Under the pieces are notes generated by a model, which worked only from the letters and a program-made list of their open reading frames with translations, was not told the origin of the DNA and did not search any database. A DNA stretch of 22,470 nt from Lactifluus volemus (Eukaryota > Basidiomycota > Agaricomycetes > Russulales > Russulaceae), in contig WTXI01000480.1 in the NCBI GenBank assembly GCA_022376515.1, positions 1 to 22,470 on the forward strand, read 5' to 3'. Positions 9,546-20,349 of this stretch are shown piece after piece; positions within the stretch are counted from its first letter, which is position 1; every line of letters begins with the position of its first letter. Made by a program: the position numbers and the translations under genes.

Positions 9546-11409
9546 TCAGCACGGTGTGACGACGACGCGGGTAAGCAGTGCCTCCTTACATCGCTCCCGC
9601 CCTTCCGTTTTCGTGTCCCGTCGGTCGTACTGCAGAGCAGGAGCACCCTCGCCCACGCTTGTTTCTTTTTCTTCTTTTCGACAGACACCGGATGCCCGCC
9701 TTCGCGCCGCCATTGCGGACCCGCCCAAGTTTCGCGCACCCGGATTGCACCTCGAACTATTGCGCGATCCGTCCTGGAAATCTCGCCTCCACTTTTACCT
9801 CTTTCCTCTCCTCGTCTTTGCCCACGTCCCGATTCAAACTTTTCTCGATTTTAATGCCATCTTTATCTTGGTCGAGTGAGTCCCGAAATTTATTTATTTT
9901 CTTTGTTTTGCCGTTATTGAGGTCGCTAGAGTAGCAAAGTTTCCGAATCCCGACGCCCCCGGAGTACCCGGTTCTGGTCGCAACTGGGTCTTTGGCGTTG
10001 TCGCCTACATTGCATGCTGGACCATCTGGATATTCGGCGTCTTGCTTGGCTACGAGCTCATCTACTCATTTTACCGTCGCTGGCGCTTTCGTGAGTTCCC
10101 TATCTGCCCCTCTTGCAGCTTCCTCCTAGACAGATATTATATCAGGTCGTCCTGTCATCCTGCCCATTTATTTATCTTCCCCGGCTTTCAATTTGACCTC
10201 CATGACGTCCTACACCCACTTTTTCTTCTTTCAACACGTCCGCAGCTCGGCCTTCCCCCACGTCAACTCGAACGCTATCCTCCGATCCGCTGAGGGATCG
10301 CTGTGCGACGCGATCGCAGAGACGTGCTATTTTATTCCCAGAACTTCCCGACGATCGCGACACTCCTCCCGCGTGCAGGCTTGGCCCTCGCGCTCCTCCT
10401 CACGTTCTTCAGTCCTGAGCGTTTCCCTGGTGGGTCATCGCTCCCAGACGTTGATCCGAGTATCACGCAGCGCGACGGAACGTTTTTCAATACTGGCACG
10501 GGCGCACTTTCTGGCTACGCCAAAGGTGTGTTGATTGCCAATGCCGCCTGGGCGGCCTGGAGGACCCTCGTCCTCCTGCTTAGTTGGTACGTTTCTTCTC
10601 TCTCTGCCTCTCTCAACTCGAGGGTTAAAGGTTCGCGCAGGGTCGGTCTCTGGACGTTCAGCGGGTATGGCTGCGCAGGGCTCTGTGGGCCCCGCACACG
10701 CTGGGAGGAGGCGGAAATTGGCTGCACGGCCTCAATTTACAGCGAAAAGTCTGAGATTGGCGGCACGGGCGCTGGTGGTATCGAGACGCTTCCGTGGATC
10801 TGGAAAGAATGTACACTCCTGCGCGTGCTGGAAGCGTACGAATTTTGTCTCACGCTTCGCGCGCCGCGCACGACGCAGACGACGACCGCTGGTCAGCACT
10901 CCGAGGGCGGTTTCGAGGGTATCGAGAAGGTCTTTGCTGCAATTGGTCTTGGCGTTACGGCGCAGCCGCGCCGGCGCGCAGGGGCATGCTCTCGCGGGAA
11001 CTGTTTGAAAGCCCTCAGTCCGCAGGAGCAGCCAGGTTGATGCCCCGCACTCGTCACGGCATCGCCACCGGAGGCTCATCTGCAGGAAACGAAGACGACA
11101 GAGGGAGGCAAAGCGCCTATCAAGAACCTGCCTTATCCTTTCACTGGGTTTGGTTCGAGGGATAGCAGCGAGAAGGAACAGATTCCGTTCCCGCCATCGC
11201 CTGGGTTGATAGAGGGCGAAGGAGGAACATGGTGGCGAGGAGGAAGATGAAGGGGTGACATTGTGGTGCACGTTGAGGACGAGGTGGAGGAAGAGGTAGA
11301 AGAGGAGGATGAAGAAGGAGGAGACCCGACGCGCACAAGCGAAGATCCATCCTCGTTCTCTGGCCGTGCGTCAAACTCACTCCGAGCCTCGGACACCCCA
11401 TACCCAGCC

Positions 11410-13103
11410 GTTACCCGTTCGCGTTTCGTCACCTGGCACGCGGAGGAAGCATGTCGTCCTCGGGTTCGCCTCCGTTTGCCTTCTCTCGGACAACTGCTAC
11501 ACCGCAGAGCAAGAGCACCTCGACACGTGAGTCACACGACACGCGCAGCACGGGTAACGCAGAGACGGCCACCACTTCTTCATCGCCTTCTCCTGGTTCA
11601 CCTGTCTCGGCGGCCGCTCCGAGTTCATCCGCACCAAGCCCGCAAGAACACGCACGCGGTGGAATGCCAATGCCTCCACGGCACCCTGCAGCCGGCACGA
11701 GCACACGCCAGCGCGCAGGCAGCGTCCCAGTTTCCCCTACTCCAGCAGGTGGCGTCACGGCCACGCGTCCTCCACCTCCTCCATCAGCATTCGAGGAACA
11801 TCACCGCGTTCACCACGCTCGACATCTGCGCACGAGCATCGTCAGTTCAGACCCAGTCCCAGAATCAGACCGGGAAGATGATCGCCCGCCACGCTCAGGT
11901 CAACCGTCACCCGATGGCTCACTCGAGGCGCGTGAGCGTGAAGATTCAGTCGGTCTGCTGTCGGCACCATCGTCGCAACCAAGTCCGAGAGCTTCCCTTC
12001 TCGGATCGCGGAACGGCAGCGCGGCTTCGCTTGCTAGGATCAGTGGCGCATTCAGATCTCGCTCTCGCTCGCGGCATACCAGTTCTGGATCCGGAGGCAC
12101 GGGTAGCGGCAGTGGCGCCAGCTCTCGACATAATTCACACGTCTCGGCAGCCAGCGTGTCGCTTGCGCCGAGGCGCACGCGGACACAGAGCCTCATACAC
12201 AGTATCGGTGGCGCATCGCGATCTAGCATCGAACTCGTACTAGGGCGTGCGCCTGGTTCTCCCGGTGCGGTTCGGTTGTCGGGTGGGGAATCGTCGGAGG
12301 CGTCAGCGAGCGACGGCGCGCTGAGTAATCCTGAGAATCATACGTTTGGCGTGCCAGGGGTGGCCGGCACTGGTCTTGGGTCGTTGAGACGAACCGGGGG
12401 TGCGCGGGCGCGGACGCTCGAGAGTGATACGGGTCGTTCATCGGTATCGTCTTCGTCGGCTGCGGCGGCAGCAGTTGCTGCTGCTGTATCTGCGCGGGTG
12501 AGAGCTAGAGCAGAGGGACAGGCGGAGCAGCAGGAAGAGTCGAGGAGTGGTAGCGCAGCTGCACGTGCGCGCAGCGCTTCATCCTCGTCGTCCGAACAGG
12601 CCCAACTCCAAACGGCGCGTTCGTTCACGTCTCAGACTTCACCTCTCTCTTTATTGTCTCAGTCTGTACAGTCTGAGGATACCACGAGTGGCTCGACGCA
12701 GACGCAGACACGTACGGTCACACAGGCGCAGTCCCAGGCTCAGACGCGACAATATTCACCCGAAGGAGGCTTGCCGATTCCTCTGCCCCAAACGCACGTC
12801 AGTGTCACACCGCCGTCCCCGCCACCGCCACCGGCAGCAGACTTGAGTACGGCTGCTGCGTCGCTCGTGACGATGCCACCGACTATCGTCAGTCAGAGTA
12901 CAGAGTCGAGTGGGAGGACGCCGACGAGTGCTAGTGGAATGGAACATTATGCGCCACCGCACACACGAACATTCACCACGCCGACGCCCCGCCATTGTTG
13001 TCCCCTTTTTTTTGGTGCTCTCAATCTCAAGACGTCTCTTTTTTGCAATCCTTCATGCTCGCTTTCCGTCCCGCACGTATTTAGCTGTTTATATCTCTAT
13101 TAG
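11410..13103 (+). CDS. Long C-terminal exon of copy B (Ser/Ala/Arg-rich tail)
   Basis: A single open frame of over 550 codons begins upstream of RYPFAFRHLARGGSMSSSG and runs to TAG at 13101-13103. It is low in complexity: Ser/Pro/Thr-rich, then Ser/Arg (AFRSRSRSRHTSSGSG), a segment conserved with A (RTRTQSLIHSIGG), a poly-Ala run near 12460, Gln/Thr repeats and a poly-Pro run near 12810. It looks like an intrinsically disordered cytosolic tail. The last ~45 residues (Cys- and Leu-rich) read more like translated 3' UTR, so the true stop may be earlier. In A, homologous sequence (7870-8770) is broken and truncated. The open length suggests that B lost its frame recently or that the upstream breaks are sequence errors. 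Confidence 0.6.
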
Positions 13104-13837
13104 AGTTTTGTCATGTCCCCTCCTCCCAACAACGTTTACATACGTCTTCAAATCTTCTTTACGCAACTTGCCACTCGTGTCACCATTTCTACTTACGCCA
13201 TTAACTCCCCTCGCCCCTCTTACGACGCTCCGCTAAACTTCCCCTGATACATTTATGCTTTACAAACAGGTACTACATGTGCTTCGTATACTTTCATCCA
13301 TCATCATCACCCGAGTTCCCTTTTTTACACCGTGACCTTCATGCTCAACGACGTTGCCGTCGCATTGATCGCTGATGACCGAACCTTATTCACGTCCTTG
13401 CACCTGTAACTGAACTGACGGCTTTTATTCAACTTCATTTTCTTCTTTCAATCAAACTACGGATCATTATGTCAGCTCTTCAATCTACCTTGAGTCATGA
13501 AGGCATGAACAGAGGCCATGTTTTTCGTCTAACGCTTCGTGTGTCCTTGGTTGTGATAGTGTATCACGCGCACTGGCAAGAACTTGGATGTGAAGTGCAC
13601 CCGTAGCTAAGGGATTAACACATATTGCCACGACAATCGTACATAGTGCCATCCTCCCCCCCGAACACCCTTTTTCAAGTTCGAGTCATTTGACCTTGTT
13701 GTACCAGCGCAAGCCATCCATGACTGGTTGTAGTATTACAGTACCCTCGCGTCCATCCTAGAATCATCGAATTGAAGCAACGTCTACACCTGAATGCGTA
13801 TTTAAGCACCATGTCTGAAACCATGTGAGATCATACC
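13104..13837. other. Convergent spacer between copy B and NLR2
   Basis: This stretch is the 3' flank of both copy B and NLR2, which point at each other. It is richer in A/T than the flanking coding DNA, with T-rich tracts near 13180 and 13430. I see no convincing gene, tRNA or repeat. It probably holds both 3' UTRs and polyadenylation sites. Confidence 0.5.
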
Positions 13838-16800
13838 TTAATGCGCGCCATTCTCCAACAACAATCGGGCAATGTCCGACCGGCTGTACTTTAATGCTTC
13901 CTGGTATGGCGTCTTGCCTTCACCATTCTGCAGATGAACATTTGCTCCCCGTTCTAGGAGCAACTTGACCATCTCGGGAAAGCTGTTGATGACTGCGAGG
14001 TGCAAGGGAGTCTCGAGCTCAAACGTCTTTGCGTCCACATTGGCGTCATGGTCAAGTAATAGTCGCATGATATCCAAATGTCCGCTGACTGATGCCTCGT
14101 GCAATGGCGTGTCCCCGAGCCTGTTCCGGGAATTCACATCCGCGCCATGCCCAATTAACAACTTCACAACTTCAAGTCTTCCTTCTCCTGATGCACCATG
14201 CAATGGAGTGTCTTTACGTGTATGGTTTTGTTCATTGACATTCGCGCCATGGCTCAGTAACGACCGTACCATGTCGAGGTCCCCCTCTTTGGATGCGATA
14301 AATAACAAAGCCCTGTCGGCGTCACGAAACGTTGCATTCTCCCCAGAATTGGGTGGTAGTTTCATGACATCCGAGTCCGAGTTTTGTGATTTAGTATTTA
14401 GCGTGGTCATGCCTGCCAGAAGGCTGGCCAAAGGGTACATGTCTTCCGCTCCCGTTTGCTTCGCCAAGAAGCTCGCGACCTCCCATTTCGCATTTGTAAA
14501 GGCCAAGTCCAGTGGTGTCTTCTCGTCCCCATTCCGTGAGTTGACATCTGCATCTAAATCGACTAGAAGTTTGACAATATCGAAATGCCCATTTCGTGCT
14601 GCCACGTGCAACGGTGTGCAACCATCGCTATCTTTGAAATCTGTAATTGGTCGGCGTTGGACTAGCGAACACGCAATATCAGGTTGTCCATTCTTCGTTG
14701 GCGGGGCCAACTCAGCTTCCTGGTTCTCGATACGAGTTTCGACGTTGGCGCAAAGCCAGATGAGGAATTGGGAAATGTCAGAATAAAGACTAGCTGATGT
14801 GACGTGCAGTGGAGTCCACATGTTTACGTACGGTCTGTATGCATTTGCGCCGGGGTCAAGTAATAACTGGGCGATATTGATGTGTCCGAATTCCGCTATG
14901 AAGTGTAATGGGGTTCTGCCCTGGTCATCTCTGGAATTCACGTCTGCTTCATGCTCAATCAGGAAGCGTGCAACGTCGAGTTCTCCGGAAGCAGATGCCA
15001 GATGCAAGGGGGTTAGTCCAAATGCGGTACGGATGTCGACAGTTGCATCGTGATCTAGTAACTCTTGTACAACAGCAGAGTGTCCGCGTCCAGATGCCAA
15101 ATGTAGTGGAACGAAGCCTTGGTTGTCACCGGTGTCCACAGCTGCGCCGTTGTGGAGCAGTAGTCGCACTACATCCAGATGGCCGTTTTGCGAAGCTGAC
15201 GTTAATGGGGTGCAGCCATATTTATCACAGGAATTTACAGTAGCGCCATTTTGAACTAGCAGCCCCACGATATTCAGATGACCGTAGAACGACCCTTCCA
15301 TCAATGGGGTCCAGCCTTCATTGTCACGGGAGTCGACAGCAGCATCATTCTCGAGTAGTAGCTGCACGATATCCCGATGGCCGTTGCACGAAGCTGACTT
15401 CAATGGGGTCCAGCCTTCATTGTCACGGGAGTCGACAGCAGCCCCATTCTTGAGTAGCAGCTGCACGATGTCCCGATGGCCGTATCGCGAAGCTGACTTC
15501 AATGAGGTCCAGCCTTTATTGCCAAGGGAGTCGACAGCAGCACCATTCTGGAGTAGCAGCTGCACAATATCCAGATGGCCGAATGCTGAAGCTTCCATCA
15601 ATGGGGTCCAGCCTTCATTGTCAGGAGAGTCGACAGCAGCATCATTCTCGAGTAGTAGCTGCACGATATCCCGATGGCCGTTGCACGAAGCTGACATCAA
15701 TGGGGTCCTGCCTTCATTCTCACGGGAGTTGACAGCAGCCCCATTCTTGAGTAGCAGCTGCACGATGTCCCGATGGCCGTCCCACGAAGCTGACTTCAAT
15801 GAGGTCCAGCCTTTATTGCCAAGGGAGTCGACAGCAGCACCATTCTGGAGAAGCAGCTGCACAATATCCAGATGGCCAGATGCTGAAGCTTCCATCAATG
15901 GGGTCCAGCCTTCATTGTCATGGGAGTCGACAGCCGCATCACTCTCGAGGAGTAGCTGTACAATATCCGAATGCCCGTTACGCGAAGCTGACATCAATGG
16001 GGTGCAGCCTTCATTGTCACGGGAGTTGACAGTAGCTCCATTCTTGAGTAGCAACTGCGCGATGTCCCGATGGCCGTATCGCGAAGCTGACATCAATGGG
16101 GTGCAGCCTTCATTGTCACGGGAGTTGACAGTAGCCCCATTCTTGAGTAGCAGCTGCGCGATGTCCCGATGGCCGTATCGCGAAGCTGACATCAATGGGG
16201 TCCAGCCAAAATCGTTGTCGCAATTGACATCCAGTACGCCAGACCACAGCAATACTCGCCCATCCTCCAATTCTCCATTCCCTGATGGTGCGTTCGCCGG
16301 GACCTCGCAATTATTTTGTAAATTTTCATTTGCGTACAGGTTCAATAAAAACTCTACAATGTCACGACGTCCCCTGGATGACCCGAAGCCCAACGAGCTC
16401 ACGCCCCATTGGTTGAGGGCATTTACATCGGCACCGTGCTCAAGCAATACCAGTGCGATCTCGAAATGACCCTTCATCAGGGAAGCATGCAGTGATGTGC
16501 CATAGGTGCCTCGGTTGGAATTGATGTCCTGCGGACAGCTGGCGATCATGTGCTCCACAGTGCCATGGAGACCACACAGTGCTGCATAATACAACGCGGG
16601 TGATTCGGGTTGTGATGGCTGTTCGCTCGACATATGTTTCACCCAATCCCAAGGCTGATCGATGTCGTATATCCACACCCATATTGCAAAGTGTGGCTTT
16701 TCTGGGTCAAATAGGTGCTCCATAAGTTCTTGAATGCTTGACGACACATTCTCGAACTGAGCATGCTCGACCCAGTGCTGTGCGGCATAGATGGAAAGTG

Positions 16801-19208
16801 GGAAATTCGTCATGCTGCTCTTGTCGACCTTGTCATCTAGTCGGAGTAGCGCACACAGGCAGGCCTGTGCGAGAATCGTATGTGCAGGCTGGGGAAGAAT
16901 ACGATAGAGGGAGAGGTCTTGGGAAAGGCGATCGGATATCAAGAACTCCTTGACGGAAAAATGGGAAAATTCGACGATTCGTGACCCATCAACGCTGACA
17001 ACCGAGATTAGACTTGAGCATGCGAGTATAACTGCTTCTTGAGCATCCTCCAGGCGCCAATCGGAATGATACTCTGGGGGCTTTCCGGCCTCGAAGCGAA
17101 TCGCAAGCACTTCTGCGAGCTCCTCGACATGAAGAGGACGAATTGACACAGTAATGCATTGCAGAAGCCGATGAGCATATTCCCGATTTCTTGGTTTTAT
17201 CCCTTGCAGAATACGCTCGTACGTGTGATCCAAAGTCTCGGGTAATTCACGCAGAGCGTCACGAAGACTTGCTGGGAGGCAATCCCGCAGTGCTTCTAGC
17301 TGGCAAGCAACCCATCGAAACCTATTTTCGCCGCATAAACAACTTGTGAGGTTGCGTCAAGTAACAACTCACATTCCGTTAGCTTTTCGCAGAAGTGTAT
17401 CAATGACTAGCTCTTTGTCCTCAATTCTCCATTTCTTCATCCATTGGTCCGAGTGGACAACAAATTTGACATAGTTGCTAATAGCCTCTTTTTGTCCATC
17501 CTGGTCTTGAAGAGACACGCAGTGGGAGGCCAAATGCTCAAGAGTAAGTATAATATCGGCTTCTGGACGACTCGTAACACATAGACGAAGAGTTGTGAGG
17601 CGTAACATGACAAGTTCATTTACAAGTTTCAGGACCTGCGCACGAGGGGGCTCGACTCCTGATGTGTTTGGACATTCATCCAAGGCGTCCACGATAATGT
17701 AAATCGTGGGACTGTCGTGAAGTTGGAGCATTTCCACCAAACATTGCTTGAGATCGTCATTACCAGGCTGCTGCGATCCAGAGTCGTGCCTTGAATATAG
17801 ATGAGAAAGAATACCGCCGCAGCGATCGGATTTAGTGCTGAGCTGGGTAAGGAGAGAAGTGAGTAGGCCACGGATGTCCTGCTTTGCGGTATCTCGGAAA
17901 TCGAAATAGTAATATGCCGTCAAGGATGACTCGGCGTCGGAAATGGCTTTCGTTGCTTCAACGATCATGGAGCTGATCGACAATGTGGATAAGGCTGTCA
18001 TGACGTAATTTGTATGACACATACCACAAGACACTCTTCCCTGAGCCCGCTACATGATTGTGTCATAGGCAGCCATCAGCAGGTGTGGGAATGCAACTCG
18101 GACAGCGACACACGTTTACCATGGACCCACAATAGTGATCCTGTCGATCTCCATTCCTCAAAGACACCCTGAACAAACCACTTGGTTGTCCCGTCGTGAC
18201 AATGTCCGCGCGCAATGATGTGATTTTTCGATGGATCTGGAGGGGAAAGCCAAGACAGGATGTCTTTTGTTGATGTCCTCTTGTCTAATAGAACCCCAGT
18301 TCAGGACGTCAAGCAAGCGGTCATACAAGCGCCGCGTACCGTTGATTTCCGCCTTAGTATTGCTTTCTAGGACCCCTTGCAGCGTCAGGGCTGCAGCCAT
18401 GCGGGTTTCCTCTTCGATGAGTTGAGCCAGTTTCTGTAACACATCTTCAATCTTGCTCTCTCGAAATATTTTCTTAACGAATTTCTCTGCAGAATGTCTA
18501 GAAAATGACGGAAATTGGAGGGAGAATCTACTTACTGAAGCGACCCTGCTTTATCTCCGTTGTTGTCAGGGCGAGTACCGAAAGTATTTCGAGCATGATC
18601 TGAACGATGATATCGATCATCGGTGGTGTAAACGGGATCTTGGCATAAATTTGGAGGCGTTTGAGGAATTTGCCGACGCGGTCAAAGATTTGAACGAGCG
18701 CATCATAACTTGCACTGACACTGGAGGCTGCCTGATTGATTCAGATATGAGGAGGATTTCAAGACAGGTGAAGGAGATCTATACTTGGAGGAGGACATCG
18801 ATGCCGACAAAGACTGCTTTCGCAGGTGGAAATGGTACCTGAAGGTTGAAGCGTAAAGTTATAATAAAAATAGGATCCACTCGGTACATGTTTGCTCACG
18901 GCATCGCCAAGGGTGGTAGAGAACTTGAATGCATGGAGGAACTGGAATACGGGGTTGAGGCACTTGATCAATTTGTGATGTTCGTTCCGATAAGCTTTGA
19001 ACGCCTCGACTCTGTCTTGAAGTAGCTCAGAAATAGCCTCGGCAGAGTCACAACTATGAAACTGGTCGGCGAATGGGTTTTTTGTGGGATCTATGTCGGT
19101 CTGTTTTGTATAGTCGGACAAGGCCTTGGAGATCAAGTGAAAGTTAGAAGAGGAAGGTGTTGTGGAGGGCATAGAGCCACGAGATGGCGTTGGTATAGAG
19201 CTTGACAT
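13838..19208 (-). CDS. NLR2: intact Goodbye-NACHT-ankyrin STAND protein (1661 aa)
   Basis: This is a probable intracellular STAND receptor, in which nucleotide-driven oligomerisation follows ligand sensing by the ankyrin domain. Exons: 19208-18900, 18838-18785, 18731-18536, 18486-18340, 18284-18114, 18049-18025, 17972-17373 and 17321-13838. All phases join without a stop, giving 1661 residues. Residues 1 to about 240 resemble the Goodbye domain, with predicted helices ending in an EEETRMAAALTLQGVLESN helix. Next come WLSPPDPS (~258), Walker A GKPGSGKS (291-298), DALDE (396-400), TSRPE, then the MFRWVACQLEAL and LPETLDHTYERI boxes typical of fungal NACHT proteins. About 25 ankyrin repeats fill 741-1661. 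The start at 19208 is the first ATG shared with NLR1. No effector domain such as HET or a lipase is present, and the Goodbye region may do that job. It converges with copy B. Family assignment is from motif memory, not a search. Confidence 0.9.
15290..16215 (-). repeat. Tandem 99-bp ankyrin repeats of NLR2 with a 297-bp higher-order unit
   Basis: The GWTPL-coding anchor recurs at exactly 99-bp steps: 15305, 15404, 15503, 15602, 15701, 15800, 15899, 15998, 16097 and 16196. Units at 15998-16096 and 16097-16195 differ at only about three bases and code the same 33 residues. Units 15503-15799 and 15800-16096 form a three-repeat block repeated once, both holding VDSLGNKGWTSLKSAS. Variation between units is concentrated next to the GH dipeptide (RY, RN, AS, WD, CN, AF) and before NGA (K, E, Q). 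The flanking ankyrin repeats are older and more divergent. Confidence 0.93.
18025..18049 (-). other. 25-nt microexon coding the P-loop core of NLR2
   Basis: The exon reads CG GGC TCA GGG AAG AGT GTC TTG TG. With the last base of the exon before it and the first base of the exon after it, it codes PGSGKSVLC. It lies between introns of 64 nt (18050-18113) and 52 nt (17973-18024). The same exon, with the same bases, is at 3526-3550 in NLR1. Reading straight through either intron loses the frame, so splicing is needed to make the ATP-binding loop. Confidence 0.85.
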
Positions 19209-19510
19209 CTGAGGAGAATAGTAGGAAAGTAGTTGGGCGACGGAATCAGGCCTCAAGAAGGGTGGCAGTTATACTAGGGTTCAGGTGCACAGCCCGACAA
19301 TTTTGGAAAGTGATTCATTCTCAGCTCTGGCCAGATATCGTAGCGCTTCTGGTATCGACAAGGAGTACAGAAGTTATGTAGGAGGATATTTGCTTTAAGC
19401 CCTACCCAACCACACATAACTGCCGATGTCGCTGCCTAGTACAATAAGCAGACAGCTATCGCACCATTCGCACCATTCACTGTCATTAGGGAACGCAAAC
19501 TTATGCAATA
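19209..19510. other. Spacer upstream of NLR2
   Basis: This is the 5' flank of NLR2 and the twin of 4709-5017. A TATA-like AGTATAA lies on the minus strand at 19269-19275. The NLR frame is open back to 19256, but without an upstream ATG. No other gene is visible. Confidence 0.6.
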
Positions 19511-19795
19511 TATTGTCTACCTCATGAGAATCGCAAGGTTCTAGTATGGCTGTACTGGTGCTGGTGCTGGTTCAGGTGATTGTGTTGGTGATGAACGTGG
19601 TTCGTATCAGAGCCGGGAACGGGAATGATGATTAATTCCAGCAGACTGGATTGCTTGAACGCGCGCCACCATCGCAGACCTGTCTAAGTTTCGCAACTCG
19701 TCCTATAAGACCTCCATTCACGATTACATTTTCCCCACCTCGGTTTGCCCATGTGACAGTGCAAGCCTTTCTCGGCTTCATTCTTGATCAACTGA
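19511..19795 (+). pseudogene. 5' relic of the membrane-protein gene family (copy 2)
   Basis: This is the twin of 5018-5300. It matches copy B from the IVSMQDSS region (here attgtctacctcatgagaat before caaggttct) through IADLSKFRN to FAHVTVQAFLGF. The last part is open (RFAHVTVQAFLGFILDQL) and keeps the hydrophobic character of the B segment. It then stops aligning and meets the inverted piece. Confidence 0.65.
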
Positions 19796-19849
19796 GCTCC
19801 TATTTGTTTTTCTTTATCCTTTGTGATTTTAGCGGACGTGCGGACATTC

Positions 19850-20185
19850 CCTTCTGTCGCGCGATACTCGGATCAACATCAGGAAACAATAACTCACCAG
19901 GGACATACTGCCGAAGAATGAGGAGGAGCACAAAGATCAAGTGTGCGCGCAGAGTCAGATCGTCAAGAGGTTCTGGGCATAAATGTATTGCGTGTGCCTT
20001 CAGCGGATGGGAGGATGGTGCTTGAGTTGACATGGAGGAAAGAGTTACGGATATGGTAGAGTAAGCAAAATAGGTGCGGAGGAGAGCACGTTGAGAGTCG
20101 ACGAGGAAGGTTTTTACCGAAAAACTGGTTTTGGACAGTTATATTGCAGGCAAATAAGTCATGATCAGACCAGTAACTTTTGCCA
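19850..20185 (-). pseudogene. Inverted middle relic of the membrane-protein gene family (copy 2)
   Basis: This is the twin of 5335-5680. The minus strand reads HVNSSTILPSAEG, where B reads HVNSNAILRSAEG, then a CCAGAAC..CGACGAT block. In another frame it reads VPGELLFPDVDPSIARQ, where B reads FPGGSSLPDVDPSITQR. Order and strand agree across more than 300 bp. With the plus-strand piece on its left, the two form a convergent pair from one broken gene copy. Confidence 0.68.
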
Positions 20186-20349
20186 TGGAGCGACGTTGAG
20201 GAGAATGACTCGGGGAAAAAGAAAAGGAAAGGAAGAGACAAAAACAAATTTGAAGGCCAAACTGCCTTTCAAGCGTTTCAAGTGGCGGGAAGACGAGCCC
20301 CGCAAGAGCGAGAACCGGCCCGCCCTCACCGACCTCGCGGGGCTTCTCC

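Larger units (their letters stand above)
9091..13103 (+). pseudogene. Membrane-protein gene copy B, most complete copy, with frame breaks
   Basis: I do not recognise a named family or function. Visible parts: a Pro-rich N-terminus (GYPSWLPKRPPPPPPAP, about 9223-9275) that follows a possible acceptor (ctctacag, 9179); a Gly-rich stretch to 9570; intron 9571-9684; an exon to 9875 with a hydrophobic segment (FPLLVFAHVPIQTFLDF); intron 9876-9929; an exon to 10090 with GSGRNWV and a second segment (CWTIWIFGVLLGYELIY); intron 10091-10145; an exon to 10586 with two more hydrophobic stretches; intron 10587-10640; then FSGYGCAGLCGPR and ELFESP; an acidic stretch near 11270; and a long tail. Breaks relative to A and C: a missing T near 10331, a missing base near 10955-10978, and a 2-nt loss near 11227 leading to TGA at 11248. 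A +1 frame change near 9370-9412 is unexplained. No in-frame ATG exists before the Pro-rich part. Confidence 0.6.

Noticed and set aside
13104..13837. Possible RNA gene or mobile element in the convergent spacer
   Set aside because: No tRNA-like fold, terminal repeats or transposase-like frame could be found; it reads as two 3' flanks.
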